From Saccharopolyspora soli (GTDB lineage: Bacteria > Actinomycetota > Actinomycetes > Mycobacteriales > Pseudonocardiaceae), in contig NZ_JALBWV010000012.1 of the NCBI RefSeq assembly GCF_022678645.1, positions 113,233-177,232 of the forward strand: DNA of 64,000 nt. The letters are read 5' to 3'. The position numbers were made by a program, and so were the translations under genes. The notes beneath the pieces are model-generated. The model ran no database searches and had not been told where the DNA came from. It worked only from the letters and a program-made list of their open reading frames with translations. Below, in pieces: positions 42,347 through 51,134 of the stretch (positions are counted from its first letter, which is position 1; each line of letters opens with the position of its first letter).

Positions 42347-44676
42347 GCGGCAGCCACTCGGACAACGCCCGGTCCGTCGAGGTGAACCCGTTCTCGCCGA
42401 CCGCGGTGGCCCGAGTCGCCGAGTTCGCCCCGGACACCGTCACCATCCCCACCCCGGCGATCCGCGAAGCGGTCCGGCTGCTCGACGGGTACCTGGAATC
42501 CCCGCAGCACGGCAACGTGATCGCGATCGTCGGCGACTACGGCACCGGGAAGACGCACCTGGCCGTCGAACTGCTGCAGCACGCCAACCGGCGGGCGCCC
42601 GAGGTGACCAAGACGATCTACCTCGACGCACCGGCGGGCACTTTCGTCGCGCTGTACCGGAGATTCATCGAGCAGCTCGAACTGCGCGACGTCCGCGAGC
42701 GCGTCCAGGAGTACTACGCCGACATCGTCGCGGACGCGCTCAGCCAGTCGGCGTTCGGCATGGATCTCGCGCAGCCGTTGCGGGCGGGCGAGATCGATCC
42801 GATGGAGGTGGTCTCCCGCCTCGGTCTGATGGAGAGCAGCTTCCTGCAGCAGGTGCAGCGGAAGCTGGAGGACGTGACGCACAACGAGGCGTTCGGCACC
42901 GCGCTGACCCTGTTGCTGCGCCCCGGTTTCGACGACGTCGTGTGGGAGTGGTTGACCGGCCACGAACCCGACCAGATCCTGGCGGATCGCGGGATCGCCG
43001 CAGCGGTCGACACCGACGCGGCGGCGCTGGAAGCGATGGGCGTCTTCGCGCTGCTCTACGGCCACCGCGACCGCCGGTTCATCGTGGTGATCGATGAACT
43101 GGACAAGGTGCTCTCGGCGGCCAACCGACCGACCGAGGACGCCATCGAGGGCTTCAAGAAGCTCCTGGAGGTCTTCGCCGGGGCGCGGGCGATGCTGGTG
43201 CTCGCCGGACTGCCGGACTACCTCGAAGTGCTCAGCGGCAACGCCCGGCAACGGATCGGGCGGGTGATCACCGCGTCCGCGTTGAGCGCGGAGAACACCA
43301 TCGACTTCATCCGGGAGAGCCGCCGCCGGGCGCACGGCGTGGACGCCCTGGAACCGTTCACAGTGGACACGGTCAACTACCTGGTCAAACTCACCGACGG
43401 CATCGCCCGCAAGATCGTGCGGCTGTGCTTCCAGCTCTACCGGAAGGCGACCGAGCAGCAGCAGCTGGTCACCGTGGCGATGGTCCACGAGGTGGCGCTG
43501 AACAACCAGTTCGACCACGCGAGCATCGACGACGTCCGCAACGCGATTCGACGGGTGCTCAACGCGCAGGGCTCCACCTACCGCCGGGACCAGATCGTGG
43601 GTCTGGACGAGAATTCGCGGGCGGATTACTGGATCCCGGTCGGCCGGAGTGGCTCCGGTTGCGCCCTGCTGCTCACCGAGTCCGTGCTGACCACTGAGGA
43701 CAGCCAGCGGTTGGCCCGGCGCGCGACGGCGATCCGCAATGCCGCCGGGCAGGTGGAAGCGCTGTTGGTCGTGGTCGGCTACCTGCCCACCGAATTCGCC
43801 GCCGAGCTCGGCGCCGCCTTCGGCGCCGAGCCGCTGGTGTACGACCACTGGACGTTCAACGAAACGCTGGCCAGCGCGCTCGCCGCCCGCATCCGGGGGT
43901 TGGAGTCCGTCGCGGCCGACGATCCGCTGGAGGCCGTCCAGGAGCGGCTGTCCCGGATGAGCCGCCAGCAGACCAACACCCAGCGGTTCATCGAGCAGCT
44001 CGCCATCCGGCTGGAGGACATGCGGACTTCGTCGGACCGCCAACTCGCGGTGTTGCAGCGCGAACTGGCCGGTGTCTCCGACACGCTCTACTCGGCCGCG
44101 CCGCACGACGAGGACGACGCCGAGGTGCCGACGCCGTTGCGGCTGCCCGCTGAGGTGGCGCGGCTGTTCAGCGATGCGGTGAGCGCGTTGGACTCGCTGA
44201 GCCAGGTCGTCGTCGTGCTGCGCGCCGCTTTCGTCAGCACCGATCAGGTCCCGGTGCGCTCGATCGACGTCCGCGACGACATCCGCGACTGGCTGCGGTC
44301 GCAGAAGGTGTTCCCGGCGGTCGGGGTGGCGGTCCTGCTGAGCAGGCTGGTCGTGGCGTTCCGGGACGGCATCGCCGACTGGTACCGCTCGTCCGCGCCA
44401 ACGGAGCAAGGCCAGCTCTACGCCGTGGACCGGGAACGCCTTTCCACGCTGTGCCGCACCTATGACGTGCTCTACGAGTACCTGCCGTTGATCGGCCTGG
44501 AAGTCCTCGGCGACCTCGCGACGAGCTCGCCCGGAGCGGACGACTTCTACGGCCAAACGGTTCGATCACCGGCGCGCCTGGCCGACGTCCGAGAAACCCT
44601 GGACGGCCTCGGCTCCCGAGTCCAAAACGCAATGCTGGAATCCTTCGCCCCCGCCAGCGGCGGCGGGGACGGGTGA
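42343..44676 (+). CDS. Large AAA+ ATPase, third gene of NTPase operon
   Basis: 777 residues. Walker A is GDYGTGKT (64-71) and Walker B IVVIDELDK (247-255), followed by an ORC/Cdc6-like lid and winged-helix region (FKKLLEVFAGARAMLVLAGLPDYL onward, read in parts). A middle domain (about 420-530) and a helical C-terminal region (about 540-777) are not recognised. The stop codon TGA lies inside the first bases of a 47-bp dispersed palindrome. The architecture resembles ATPases of phage-defence or conflict systems, but no effector nuclease is visible nearby. Confidence 0.85.
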   Translation: MSGSHSDNARSVEVNPFSPTAVARVAEFAPDTVTIPTPAIREAVRLLDGYLESPQHGNVIAIVGDYGTGKTHLAVELLQHANRRAPEVTKTIYLDAPAGTFVALYRRFIEQLELRDVRERVQEYYADIVADALSQSAFGMDLAQPLRAGEIDPMEVVSRLGLMESSFLQQVQRKLEDVTHNEAFGTALTLLLRPGFDDVVWEWLTGHEPDQILADRGIAAAVDTDAAALEAMGVFALLYGHRDRRFIVVIDELDKVLSAANRPTEDAIEGFKKLLEVFAGARAMLVLAGLPDYLEVLSGNARQRIGRVITASALSAENTIDFIRESRRRAHGVDALEPFTVDTVNYLVKLTDGIARKIVRLCFQLYRKATEQQQLVTVAMVHEVALNNQFDHASIDDVRNAIRRVLNAQGSTYRRDQIVGLDENSRADYWIPVGRSGSGCALLLTESVLTTEDSQRLARRATAIRNAAGQVEALLVVVGYLPTEFAAELGAAFGAEPLVYDHWTFNETLASALAARIRGLESVAADDPLEAVQERLSRMSRQQTNTQRFIEQLAIRLEDMRTSSDRQLAVLQRELAGVSDTLYSAAPHDEDDAEVPTPLRLPAEVARLFSDAVSALDSLSQVVVVLRAAFVSTDQVPVRSIDVRDDIRDWLRSQKVFPAVGVAVLLSRLVVAFRDGIADWYRSSAPTEQGQLYAVDRERLSTLCRTYDVLYEYLPLIGLEVLGDLATSSPGADDFYGQTVRSPARLADVRETLDGLGSRVQNAMLESFAPASGGGDG

Positions 44677-44719
44677 GGGGCACCCTTCACCAACTTACTT
44701 GGTGAAGGGTGCCCCTCAC
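44673..44719. repeat. 47-bp dispersed palindrome, family A copy 2
   Basis: GTGAGGGGCACCCTT arms with 23-nt pairing and one mismatch near the centre. It contributes the stop codon of the AAA+ gene and is followed 17 bp later by a family B palindrome, the same composite as at 52476-52583. Confidence 0.92.
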
Positions 44720-44736
44720 CTCTCACCCGAATGGGG

Positions 44737-44780
44737 TCGTGGGCGCGAAAGGCGGTTGGCGCCGGTTTTCGCACTCACGA
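44737..44780. repeat. Dispersed palindrome, family B copy 6
   Basis: The right arm GCACTCACGA is intact; the left arm TCGTGGGCGCGAAA has drifted but still pairs with TTTTCGCACTCACGA. The right arm contains the stop codon of the next minus-strand gene. Confidence 0.75.
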
Positions 44781-45737
44781 CTCTGGTTGCCGGGTTCCGG
44801 CCAGCTGGGTGGCCAGGTCGGCGACCTTGTGCTCCGCGCGGGCCACCCGGCCCTGGTCCAGCGTCACGCCGACCAGGAACTCCCCGGCTCGCACTCGGCG
44901 GTAGTAGATCGCACCCTGCTCCAGGTCGAGCGTCAGCCGCGTCGTCCGGATGCCGAGCACCTCGCCCACGATCCGGCTCAGCTGCCCCACGACCGTCGGC
45001 AGCCGGGCGCCGAGGTCGCGGTAGCGGCCGCGTCGGGCTTCGGCATCGATCTGGGTGAAGAACCTGGCCGCCCGGCGGTGGTCGAACTGATCGGCGATCG
45101 CGCTCGGCTCGCCGCCGCGCCACAGCGCTGCGTAGTGCAGGTCGGCGAAGCTGACCGCCGACCGGACCAACTCGAAAGCCATTGTGTCGTCGAGGTTTTC
45201 GCCGCGCGGGCCGTCTTCACCGCCTGGCTCGGGGACCTCGTCGGAGTCCTCGCCCGTCGGCTTCGGCACGAACCAACCACCGGGGTTCGTGCTCTCACCG
45301 AGCCTGCGGCGCAGTTCGGCCACCAGACCCACCGTCGCGGCATCCGCGGAGTCCACTGCCGACGCTTCCAACGCGTAACCGACCAGGTATTCGTTCGACC
45401 TGACCGAGCAGCAGTAGATCGCGCCGCTGGTGGTTTGCAAGACCGTCCGGATGAGCCGACCGCTGCGGATCCCGCGCAGGGTGCGGTCGATTTCGTTGAC
45501 CTCGCTGCTGAAGTGCCGACCGATCAGTTCGTGCGGATCGTCAGCACCCAGTTGGACGTCGTGCACCGCGAAGTTGAAGATGCCGTTGTTGTAGTGCGCC
45601 AGGTAGCGCAGCCCTTGCTCGCTGCTCACCACCGCGCGGCAGAGTTCGACTTGCTCGTCGATCCGGTGGTCGGCGTGCGGTGCGCGCCGCTCGACCGGGC
45701 CGACGGCCCGCAGGTCACCCGCTTCGGGTCCAGTCAC
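44775..45737 (-). CDS. Duplicated-domain protein downstream of fxsT
   Basis: 320 residues with two copies of one alpha/beta domain (about 25-155 and 185-315) joined by an acidic Gly/Pro linker (GEDSDEVPEPGGEDG). The matching cores are SGAIYCCSVRSNEYLVGYAL and QGAIYYRRVRAGEFLVGVTL, each followed by an Ala/Leu-rich helix. The strand-helix layout suggests a roadblock/profilin-like or GAF-like sensor fold; this is a guess. GTG 45737 follows GAGGGG and starts 15 nt after the fxsT stop, so it belongs to the fxsA-fxsT operon. Confidence 0.75.
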   Translation of the reverse strand: MTGPEAGDLRAVGPVERRAPHADHRIDEQVELCRAVVSSEQGLRYLAHYNNGIFNFAVHDVQLGADDPHELIGRHFSSEVNEIDRTLRGIRSGRLIRTVLQTTSGAIYCCSVRSNEYLVGYALEASAVDSADAATVGLVAELRRRLGESTNPGGWFVPKPTGEDSDEVPEPGGEDGPRGENLDDTMAFELVRSAVSFADLHYAALWRGGEPSAIADQFDHRRAARFFTQIDAEARRGRYRDLGARLPTVVGQLSRIVGEVLGIRTTRLTLDLEQGAIYYRRVRAGEFLVGVTLDQGRVARAEHKVADLATQLAGTRQPES

Positions 45738-45752
45738 GCCGGGTCCCCCTCA

Positions 45753-48700
45753 TCAGGTCGTCGGAACATCGAGGGTCACTTCTTGCCACTGGTCCGCGTT
45801 GTTCGCCAGGTTCGCGGCGGCGACCAGGGTGTACGGGTGATCGCGGACCAGGAATTCCCGGCCGTTCTCGTATGCCTCGCGTTGCAGCTCCAGCGCCCGG
45901 TCGACCTCCCCGGCGTGCGCCAGGGCGCGGGCGTGGTTGATCGCCGCGGCCAGCGTCCACGGGTGTGCCTCGCCGAGCCTGCCGCGCAGCCCTTCCCAGC
46001 CTTCCCGGCCGGAGGTGAGCGATTGCTCGACGTCTCCCGCGCCTCGGCTGAACACGGCGTGGTCGACCTGGCACATCAGCGTGAAGGGGTGGTATGCGCC
46101 GAGCAGGCTCTGGTACTCCCGCAGGCAACCGTGTCCCAGGTCGGTGGCGGTCGCCGAGTCCCCGGTGCCGTGGTGATCGGCGGCGAAGCTCAGCTTGCAG
46201 GCGCGGGTGTTCGGGTGGTCCTCGCCGTAGATCTCCCGGTAGCGCTGCAAGGTTTCGGCGTCGCGGTCCCGCGCGGCCAACGCGTCGCCCGAGCGCCGCA
46301 GGGCGATCGCGCGATTGCGCTGGATGCGCAGTTCGTCGGGATGGTTGGGCGGACGGATCGCCAGGATGTGGTCCAGGGCTTCCTTGAGCACCGCCAGCGA
46401 TTCGGCGTACCGGCCGAGTTCGCGGAGGTAGATCCCGACCGAACCCGCGGACCACCAGACGTCGGGGTGGTCCGGCCCGAACAGGGCCAGGCGGCGGTCC
46501 CGGTTCTCCTGCTGCAACGCCAGGGCGGCCGGGACGTTGCCGACGAGGAACAGCGAGTGCGCCAGGTTGTTGGCCGCCCGAAGGGTGTCCGGGTGGTCAT
46601 CGCCGAGTTCGGCGCGGAATCCCCGCAGGGTCGTCTGGTCTTCGGCGACCGCCTCGTCGAACCGGGCCAGGCTGCGCAGGCCGTCGGCCAGGCCCCGAGC
46701 CGTCTTGAGCGTGCGGGGGTGCGTCGCGCCGAGCACCCGGCGCTGTTCGGCCAGCAGATCCTGGTCCAGTTCCAGCGCTTCGGTGCGCCGCCCCAAAGAC
46801 CGGTGCAGGTTCGCCAGCAGGAACCGCAGGCGCATCCGCAGCCCGGTGGTGGTCAGGTCGCCGGTCTGGTCGGCGGTCCAGCGGACCAGGGCCTCGTTGC
46901 CCAACCGGATCGCGAACCGCCAGGCGTCCGGCCCGCCTTCGATCTGCAGGTAGCGCACCTGTTCCACGACCCACCGCCGCACCTCTGGCGCCGCGCTGTG
47001 CAGGGCACCCGAGACGACCAGGTGCTTCTGCAGTTCGGCGAACTCGCGGATCCGCTCGGGCGGCTCGCCTTCGGCGTCGGTCGGCGCGACGGCCGCCAAG
47101 CCGTGCAGCACATCCGCTTGTCGGGCCTGGCGTTGTTCGGACGTCATCAGGTGGCCGATCAGTTCCTTGACGACGCGGTGGATGCGCAGCGTCGGCGGCT
47201 GCCGCCAGTCGAGGTCGAACAACCCGAAGCGAGCGCCGCGCCACAGCACCCGGTCCAGTTCCAGGGTGTCCCAACCCAGCTTCTCGTCCATATCGGACAG
47301 TGCGGTCAACAGGCGCCCGGATCGCAGCAGCCGCAAGGCGACACCGTCCGGCGACAGGAACACGCACAGCTCGGCCGCGCGGACGGCCGCCTGACCGAGG
47401 CGATCCTCCTGCAACGTCTTGAGGACCACGTTCACCGTCTCGGCCAACCCTGGCGCGGCGGGCACGGCGTCGTTGACCGCTTCCCGGCGGAACCGCGCCT
47501 CGAATTCGTCCGCGGCCCACGCCGCGGATTCCGCTCGGGTGTTGCCGTGCTGGGTCAGCAGGGTGACTGCCTCCCGCAACCACGCTGCGGCCAGCCGCAG
47601 GGTCAGCGGCATCTGGTCGAGCAGCTCCGCGAGCCGCTCGGCGTCCATCATGGACAGATCTGGCGCGGCATTCTGCAGCAGTGCAACGCTGTCCTCGGCC
47701 CGAAGCCTGCCGATCTCACCGGTACCGTCCGCCGCTCGCGTCGTGACGATCACGTGCCCAGGCCCGCCGTCGGGCAGCAGCCCGTCCAACACCGAGGGAT
47801 CGTCCGCGCCGTCGTACACCAGCAGCCACCGGGTCGCGGGCCGCGCGGCCGAGAGCACTTGCAGGGCATCGGCCGCGTTGTCCACCACGGCGGGCGAACG
47901 CATCCGCCCGGCCAGTTGGATCAGGCTGTTGCGCACCGATTCGCTGCTGTGCGCCGGAATCCACCAGACCCAGTCGTAGTCGAACGCGAAGCGGTGCGCG
48001 TACTCCTTGGCCAGTTCGCTCTTGCCGACCCCGGCCGCACCGCGCAGCACCCACGGGCGCGCGGCGTCGGCGGAGCCGAAGTGGTCGCGCATCGCTTCGA
48101 TCTCGTCATCGCGGCCGACGAAATCCGGGCTGCGCGGCGCGAGATCGGATCGGTCGACGCTGCCGCCAGCTGAACCGGGGAACCGGACCGCACCCGATTG
48201 TCCCGGACCAGGCCGGTCGACCAGCGAGAAGCGCGCCAACAGTCGGGCCCGCAAGTCGGTCTCGTCGGATCGGTCGCCGCGGATGCGGGGCAAACCGGCC
48301 AGCGCACCGAGCACCGCGTCATCGGAAACCGGCAGCACCACCACGTCCCACCCAGCGGCTTGCCGGGCCCGGAACACCTGCCGTCCCAGCGGCGAACTGC
48401 TCAACCGGGCCGAAGCCAGCACCAGCACGCTCGCCTGCTCGGCGAGGTCCTGCGGCGCGACGTCGACGGGCAGCCGCTCGACCTGCGCCCCGGCGCGTTC
48501 GAGCTGGTCTCGGGCCCAATCCGCCCACGGCCGATCTGCCGGGGCATAAGCCAGGAAGATCTGTTCCGGGGTCTGGGCCGGGCCGAGCCCGACCACCCTG
48601 CGGTAGCTCTCCCGGATCCGGTCCGGGATCTCCGGTGGCGGGCCGAGCGGGTGCTGCGTGATCGCCGCCGCCAGCCGCCGGTACGCGACCAGCGGGCCGC

Positions 48701-49517
48701 GCTGCGCACCGGGCTCGTCGATGAGCGCGGCCAGCGTCTCCTCGTAGGCGTGGTGCGGCTGCCACGGGATCTCGACCAGGTCAGCCGACAGGTCGCGGCT
48801 GTCGTCGGCCGGATCGCCGAGCAGGGCGGCGAAAGCCTGCCGGATCGAGTTCTTGGCCCGTTGCGCCCGGATCTCATCACCGTCGTCGAACTGCAGCGGC
48901 ACTCCGATGACCCGCACCCCGACCGGTGCCCGGTCCCAGACGCCCTGCGCGATCGCCACCGCCTGGTCGACCGAGCTGCGCCGGGGTGTGAAGCAGACCG
49001 CGACGACATCGCACAGCCGGGCCAGTCTGGTCAGGCCCTCGATGTCCATGTCGGTGGGGCCGTCGACTAGCACGTAGTCGTAGTCGGCGGCGCGGATCGC
49101 CTCGCGCAGCAGCGCGACCTCGCTGGTGCCGTCCTGCTGCGGCGCGAACCCCCGCACCGGGGTGCCCGGATCGGTCGACGCGGCGACGTCGATCCGCCCC
49201 GCGCCTTCGGGTAGTTCGTAGCGACGCGCGTCCAACAGGGGGAACGAGTTGGTTCGCTGGAAGGGGCGCACCGACAGCGCTCGGACCAGTCGAACGTCGA
49301 GCAGTTCGTCCGGCCGCATCGTCTCGGCGAGGAACGGCCGGAGGTAGTCGTGCACCCGAGGCGCCTCGGTGCCCCAGTCCGCCACCCCGACCCGCTGACC
49401 CGCACCGGCCAGCACCCACGCCAGGTTGGCGACCACGCCGGTGCGGCCGATGCCCACCGTCGGCGAGGTGAACGCCACGATCGTCGCGGGGCGACGCCCG
49501 TTGGATTCCCCGCTCAT
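45753..49517 (-). CDS. fxsT: FxsT-type protein: ParA-like, TIR-like, NB-ARC and TPR domains
   Basis: 1254 residues. Order: ParA/MinD-like N-terminus (about 10-290) with a deviant P-loop GIGRT at 22-26 (Arg replaces Lys) and a VLVDGP strand near 149-154. A TIR-like domain follows (about 317-410, IFLAYAPADRPWADWARDQL). An NB-ARC NTPase starts near 465 (FVGRDDEIEAM), with Walker A GAAGVGKS ending at 500 and LLVYDGADD as Walker B. TPRs fill about 900-1240. This architecture is that of the tetratricopeptide protein of FxSxx-COOH RiPP systems. It follows the precursor gene by 36 nt. Confidence 0.87.
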   Translation of the reverse strand: MSGESNGRRPATIVAFTSPTVGIGRTGVVANLAWVLAGAGQRVGVADWGTEAPRVHDYLRPFLAETMRPDELLDVRLVRALSVRPFQRTNSFPLLDARRYELPEGAGRIDVAASTDPGTPVRGFAPQQDGTSEVALLREAIRAADYDYVLVDGPTDMDIEGLTRLARLCDVVAVCFTPRRSSVDQAVAIAQGVWDRAPVGVRVIGVPLQFDDGDEIRAQRAKNSIRQAFAALLGDPADDSRDLSADLVEIPWQPHHAYEETLAALIDEPGAQRGPLVAYRRLAAAITQHPLGPPPEIPDRIRESYRRVVGLGPAQTPEQIFLAYAPADRPWADWARDQLERAGAQVERLPVDVAPQDLAEQASVLVLASARLSSSPLGRQVFRARQAAGWDVVVLPVSDDAVLGALAGLPRIRGDRSDETDLRARLLARFSLVDRPGPGQSGAVRFPGSAGGSVDRSDLAPRSPDFVGRDDEIEAMRDHFGSADAARPWVLRGAAGVGKSELAKEYAHRFAFDYDWVWWIPAHSSESVRNSLIQLAGRMRSPAVVDNAADALQVLSAARPATRWLLVYDGADDPSVLDGLLPDGGPGHVIVTTRAADGTGEIGRLRAEDSVALLQNAAPDLSMMDAERLAELLDQMPLTLRLAAAWLREAVTLLTQHGNTRAESAAWAADEFEARFRREAVNDAVPAAPGLAETVNVVLKTLQEDRLGQAAVRAAELCVFLSPDGVALRLLRSGRLLTALSDMDEKLGWDTLELDRVLWRGARFGLFDLDWRQPPTLRIHRVVKELIGHLMTSEQRQARQADVLHGLAAVAPTDAEGEPPERIREFAELQKHLVVSGALHSAAPEVRRWVVEQVRYLQIEGGPDAWRFAIRLGNEALVRWTADQTGDLTTTGLRMRLRFLLANLHRSLGRRTEALELDQDLLAEQRRVLGATHPRTLKTARGLADGLRSLARFDEAVAEDQTTLRGFRAELGDDHPDTLRAANNLAHSLFLVGNVPAALALQQENRDRRLALFGPDHPDVWWSAGSVGIYLRELGRYAESLAVLKEALDHILAIRPPNHPDELRIQRNRAIALRRSGDALAARDRDAETLQRYREIYGEDHPNTRACKLSFAADHHGTGDSATATDLGHGCLREYQSLLGAYHPFTLMCQVDHAVFSRGAGDVEQSLTSGREGWEGLRGRLGEAHPWTLAAAINHARALAHAGEVDRALELQREAYENGREFLVRDHPYTLVAAANLANNADQWQEVTLDVPTT

Positions 49518-49553
49518 CGCACTCCGCCCTGCCTGCTCGCGAACATCGTCGGC

Positions 49554-49724
49554 TCAGATGTTGTTCTGGAACGACGCGTACTGGTCGAGGCCGTCCTGGT
49601 TCTCCTGGAATATCCGCCGCAACGATTTGACCAGGGCGGAGCTGGGCAGTTCGGCGAGCCGGTCGAAGTCGACACCGGTCAGATCGAGCAGATCCGACCG
49701 CAGCTCAGCCTCGCCATTGCTCAT
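49554..49724 (-). CDS. fxsA: FxSxx-COOH-like RiPP precursor peptide (FxN variant)
   Basis: 56 residues, ATG 49724 with GGAGG 8 nt upstream. The leader has the FxsA-like layout: acidic start, SDLLDLTGVDFDRLAELP, then SSALVKSLRRIF. The C-terminus ends YASFQNNI, i.e. Phe at -5 followed by Q-N-N-I. Canonical precursors end F-x-S-x-x; here Asn stands in place of Ser, giving a Phe-x-Asn motif suited to three-residue cyclophane formation by an rSAM/SPASM enzyme. It is encoded 132 bp from the divergent rSAM gene and 36 bp before fxsT. Confidence 0.82.
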   Translation of the reverse strand: MSNGEAELRSDLLDLTGVDFDRLAELPSSALVKSLRRIFQENQDGLDQYASFQNNI

Positions 49725-49856
49725 GCAGTTCCGCCTCCAGTTCCGCCCCTCCGCGATTCACAGTGGTGGTGCGTCCAGCACGAATCTCGCGTTTCGCGGT
49801 TTCTTGTGGCTGGGTTGCGTCACGGTCCCCTGGGGTGCGGTTGAGGAGGGCTGGGG

Positions 49857-51134
49857 TTGACTGGGGTTGGCACAGGGTTGCTCATGCGTCAAGCACCGCC
49901 GTTCGTCGTCGACCATGACGTTGCCCCCGATCGGCCCAAGGCGACCTTTCGATCCACCAATAAAATACCAAGAATGCGGCGGCCGACGGACCAGGTTGGG
50001 GGGTCTCGCGGGTTTCGCCAGTTCATCCTCAAAATCCACGGCCGCTGCGACCTGGCCTGCGATCACTGCTACGTCTACACCATGGCTGACCAGCGGTGGC
50101 AGCTCCGGCCGCGGATGATGTCAAGCAACACGATGGACCAAGTGGCAGCACGCATCGCCGAACACGTGCGGGCCCACCGGCCCGGTTCGGTCGAGGTGGT
50201 GTTGCACGGCGGCGAACCGCTGCTGGCCGGTCCACAACGGCTGGCCCACTGCGTGCGGGGATTGCGTGCCGCAGTCGGATCGGATGCCGAAGTGCAGGTG
50301 CGGATGCAGACCAACGGGTTGCGCCTTGACGCGGATCTCCTGCCGCTGCTGGACGAACTGCGGATCCAGGTCGGTGTCAGCCTGGACGGCGACCAGGCGG
50401 CCCACGATCGGCACCGCAAACGGCCCGACGGAACCGGCAGCTATTCGCTGGTCGCCAACGCTTTGCGCACCCTGGGGGAACACCGAGAGCTGTTCGGCGG
50501 TCTGCTGTGCACGATCGACCTGCGCAACGATCCGGTCCGGACCTACGAGAACCTGCTGGAATTCGCGCCCCCGGCCGTTGATTTCCTGTTGCCCAACGGG
50601 AACTGGTCGAGCCCGCCACCGGGACGCCAGCGGTCTGCCGAAACACCCTATGCGGACTGGCTGATCGCGGTGTTCGACCGGTGGTACCGAGCCGCCGAGC
50701 AGGAAACGCACGTCCGGCTGTTCGCGGAGATCCTGAACGTGCTCTTCGGCGGGATGTCCACAGTGGAAGGAATCGGGCTGAGCCCGACCGCGATGGTCGT
50801 GGTGGAGACCGACGGGGCGATCGAGGCGTCGGACATGCTCACCGGCGTGTACGAGGGTGCGGCAGAGACCGGGCTCAACGTCGCCCGCGACCCGTTCGAC
50901 GCGGCTTTGCGGCACCCGGTGTTCCAGGCCGCCGAACCCGCGCGGGAGTGCCTGGAGTGCTCGCTGCACCGGGTCTGCGGCGGTGGTCTCCACGCGCACC
51001 GCTACCGGGCCGGGAGCCCTGGCGGCGGATTCGCCAATCCCTCGGTGTACTGCGCCGACCTGTTCCGGTTGATCTCGCACATCCGGGACAGCGTTGCGCG
51101 GGATCTCATTCCACTGCAAAGGAACTTCTCTTGA
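49857..51134 (+). CDS. fxsB: FxsB-like radical SAM/SPASM peptide maturase
   Basis: 425 residues. FRQFILKIHGRCDLACDHCYVYTMAD (read in parts) carries the radical SAM cysteines C64, C68, C71 and is the signature N-terminus of FxsB. The C-terminal Cys-rich tail (ECLECSLHRVCGGG ... VYCADLF) is SPASM-like and would bind auxiliary clusters. A TTG start at 49857 is inferred from AGGAGG 7 nt upstream; ATG 49884 is possible. Unlike many FxsB proteins it lacks a fused C-terminal metallohydrolase-like extension; that part is the next, separate gene. It probably installs a C-C crosslink on the precursor Phe. Confidence 0.87.
   Translation: MTGVGTGLLMRQAPPFVVDHDVAPDRPKATFRSTNKIPRMRRPTDQVGGSRGFRQFILKIHGRCDLACDHCYVYTMADQRWQLRPRMMSSNTMDQVAARIAEHVRAHRPGSVEVVLHGGEPLLAGPQRLAHCVRGLRAAVGSDAEVQVRMQTNGLRLDADLLPLLDELRIQVGVSLDGDQAAHDRHRKRPDGTGSYSLVANALRTLGEHRELFGGLLCTIDLRNDPVRTYENLLEFAPPAVDFLLPNGNWSSPPPGRQRSAETPYADWLIAVFDRWYRAAEQETHVRLFAEILNVLFGGMSTVEGIGLSPTAMVVVETDGAIEASDMLTGVYEGAAETGLNVARDPFDAALRHPVFQAAEPARECLECSLHRVCGGGLHAHRYRAGSPGGGFANPSVYCADLFRLISHIRDSVARDLIPLQRNFS

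Noticed and set aside
44709..48173. 1154-codon open frame on the plus strand opposite fxsT
   Set aside because: It is the complement of a strongly supported multi-domain gene; the translation is low-complexity and family-free, as expected for an antisense frame in high-GC DNA.
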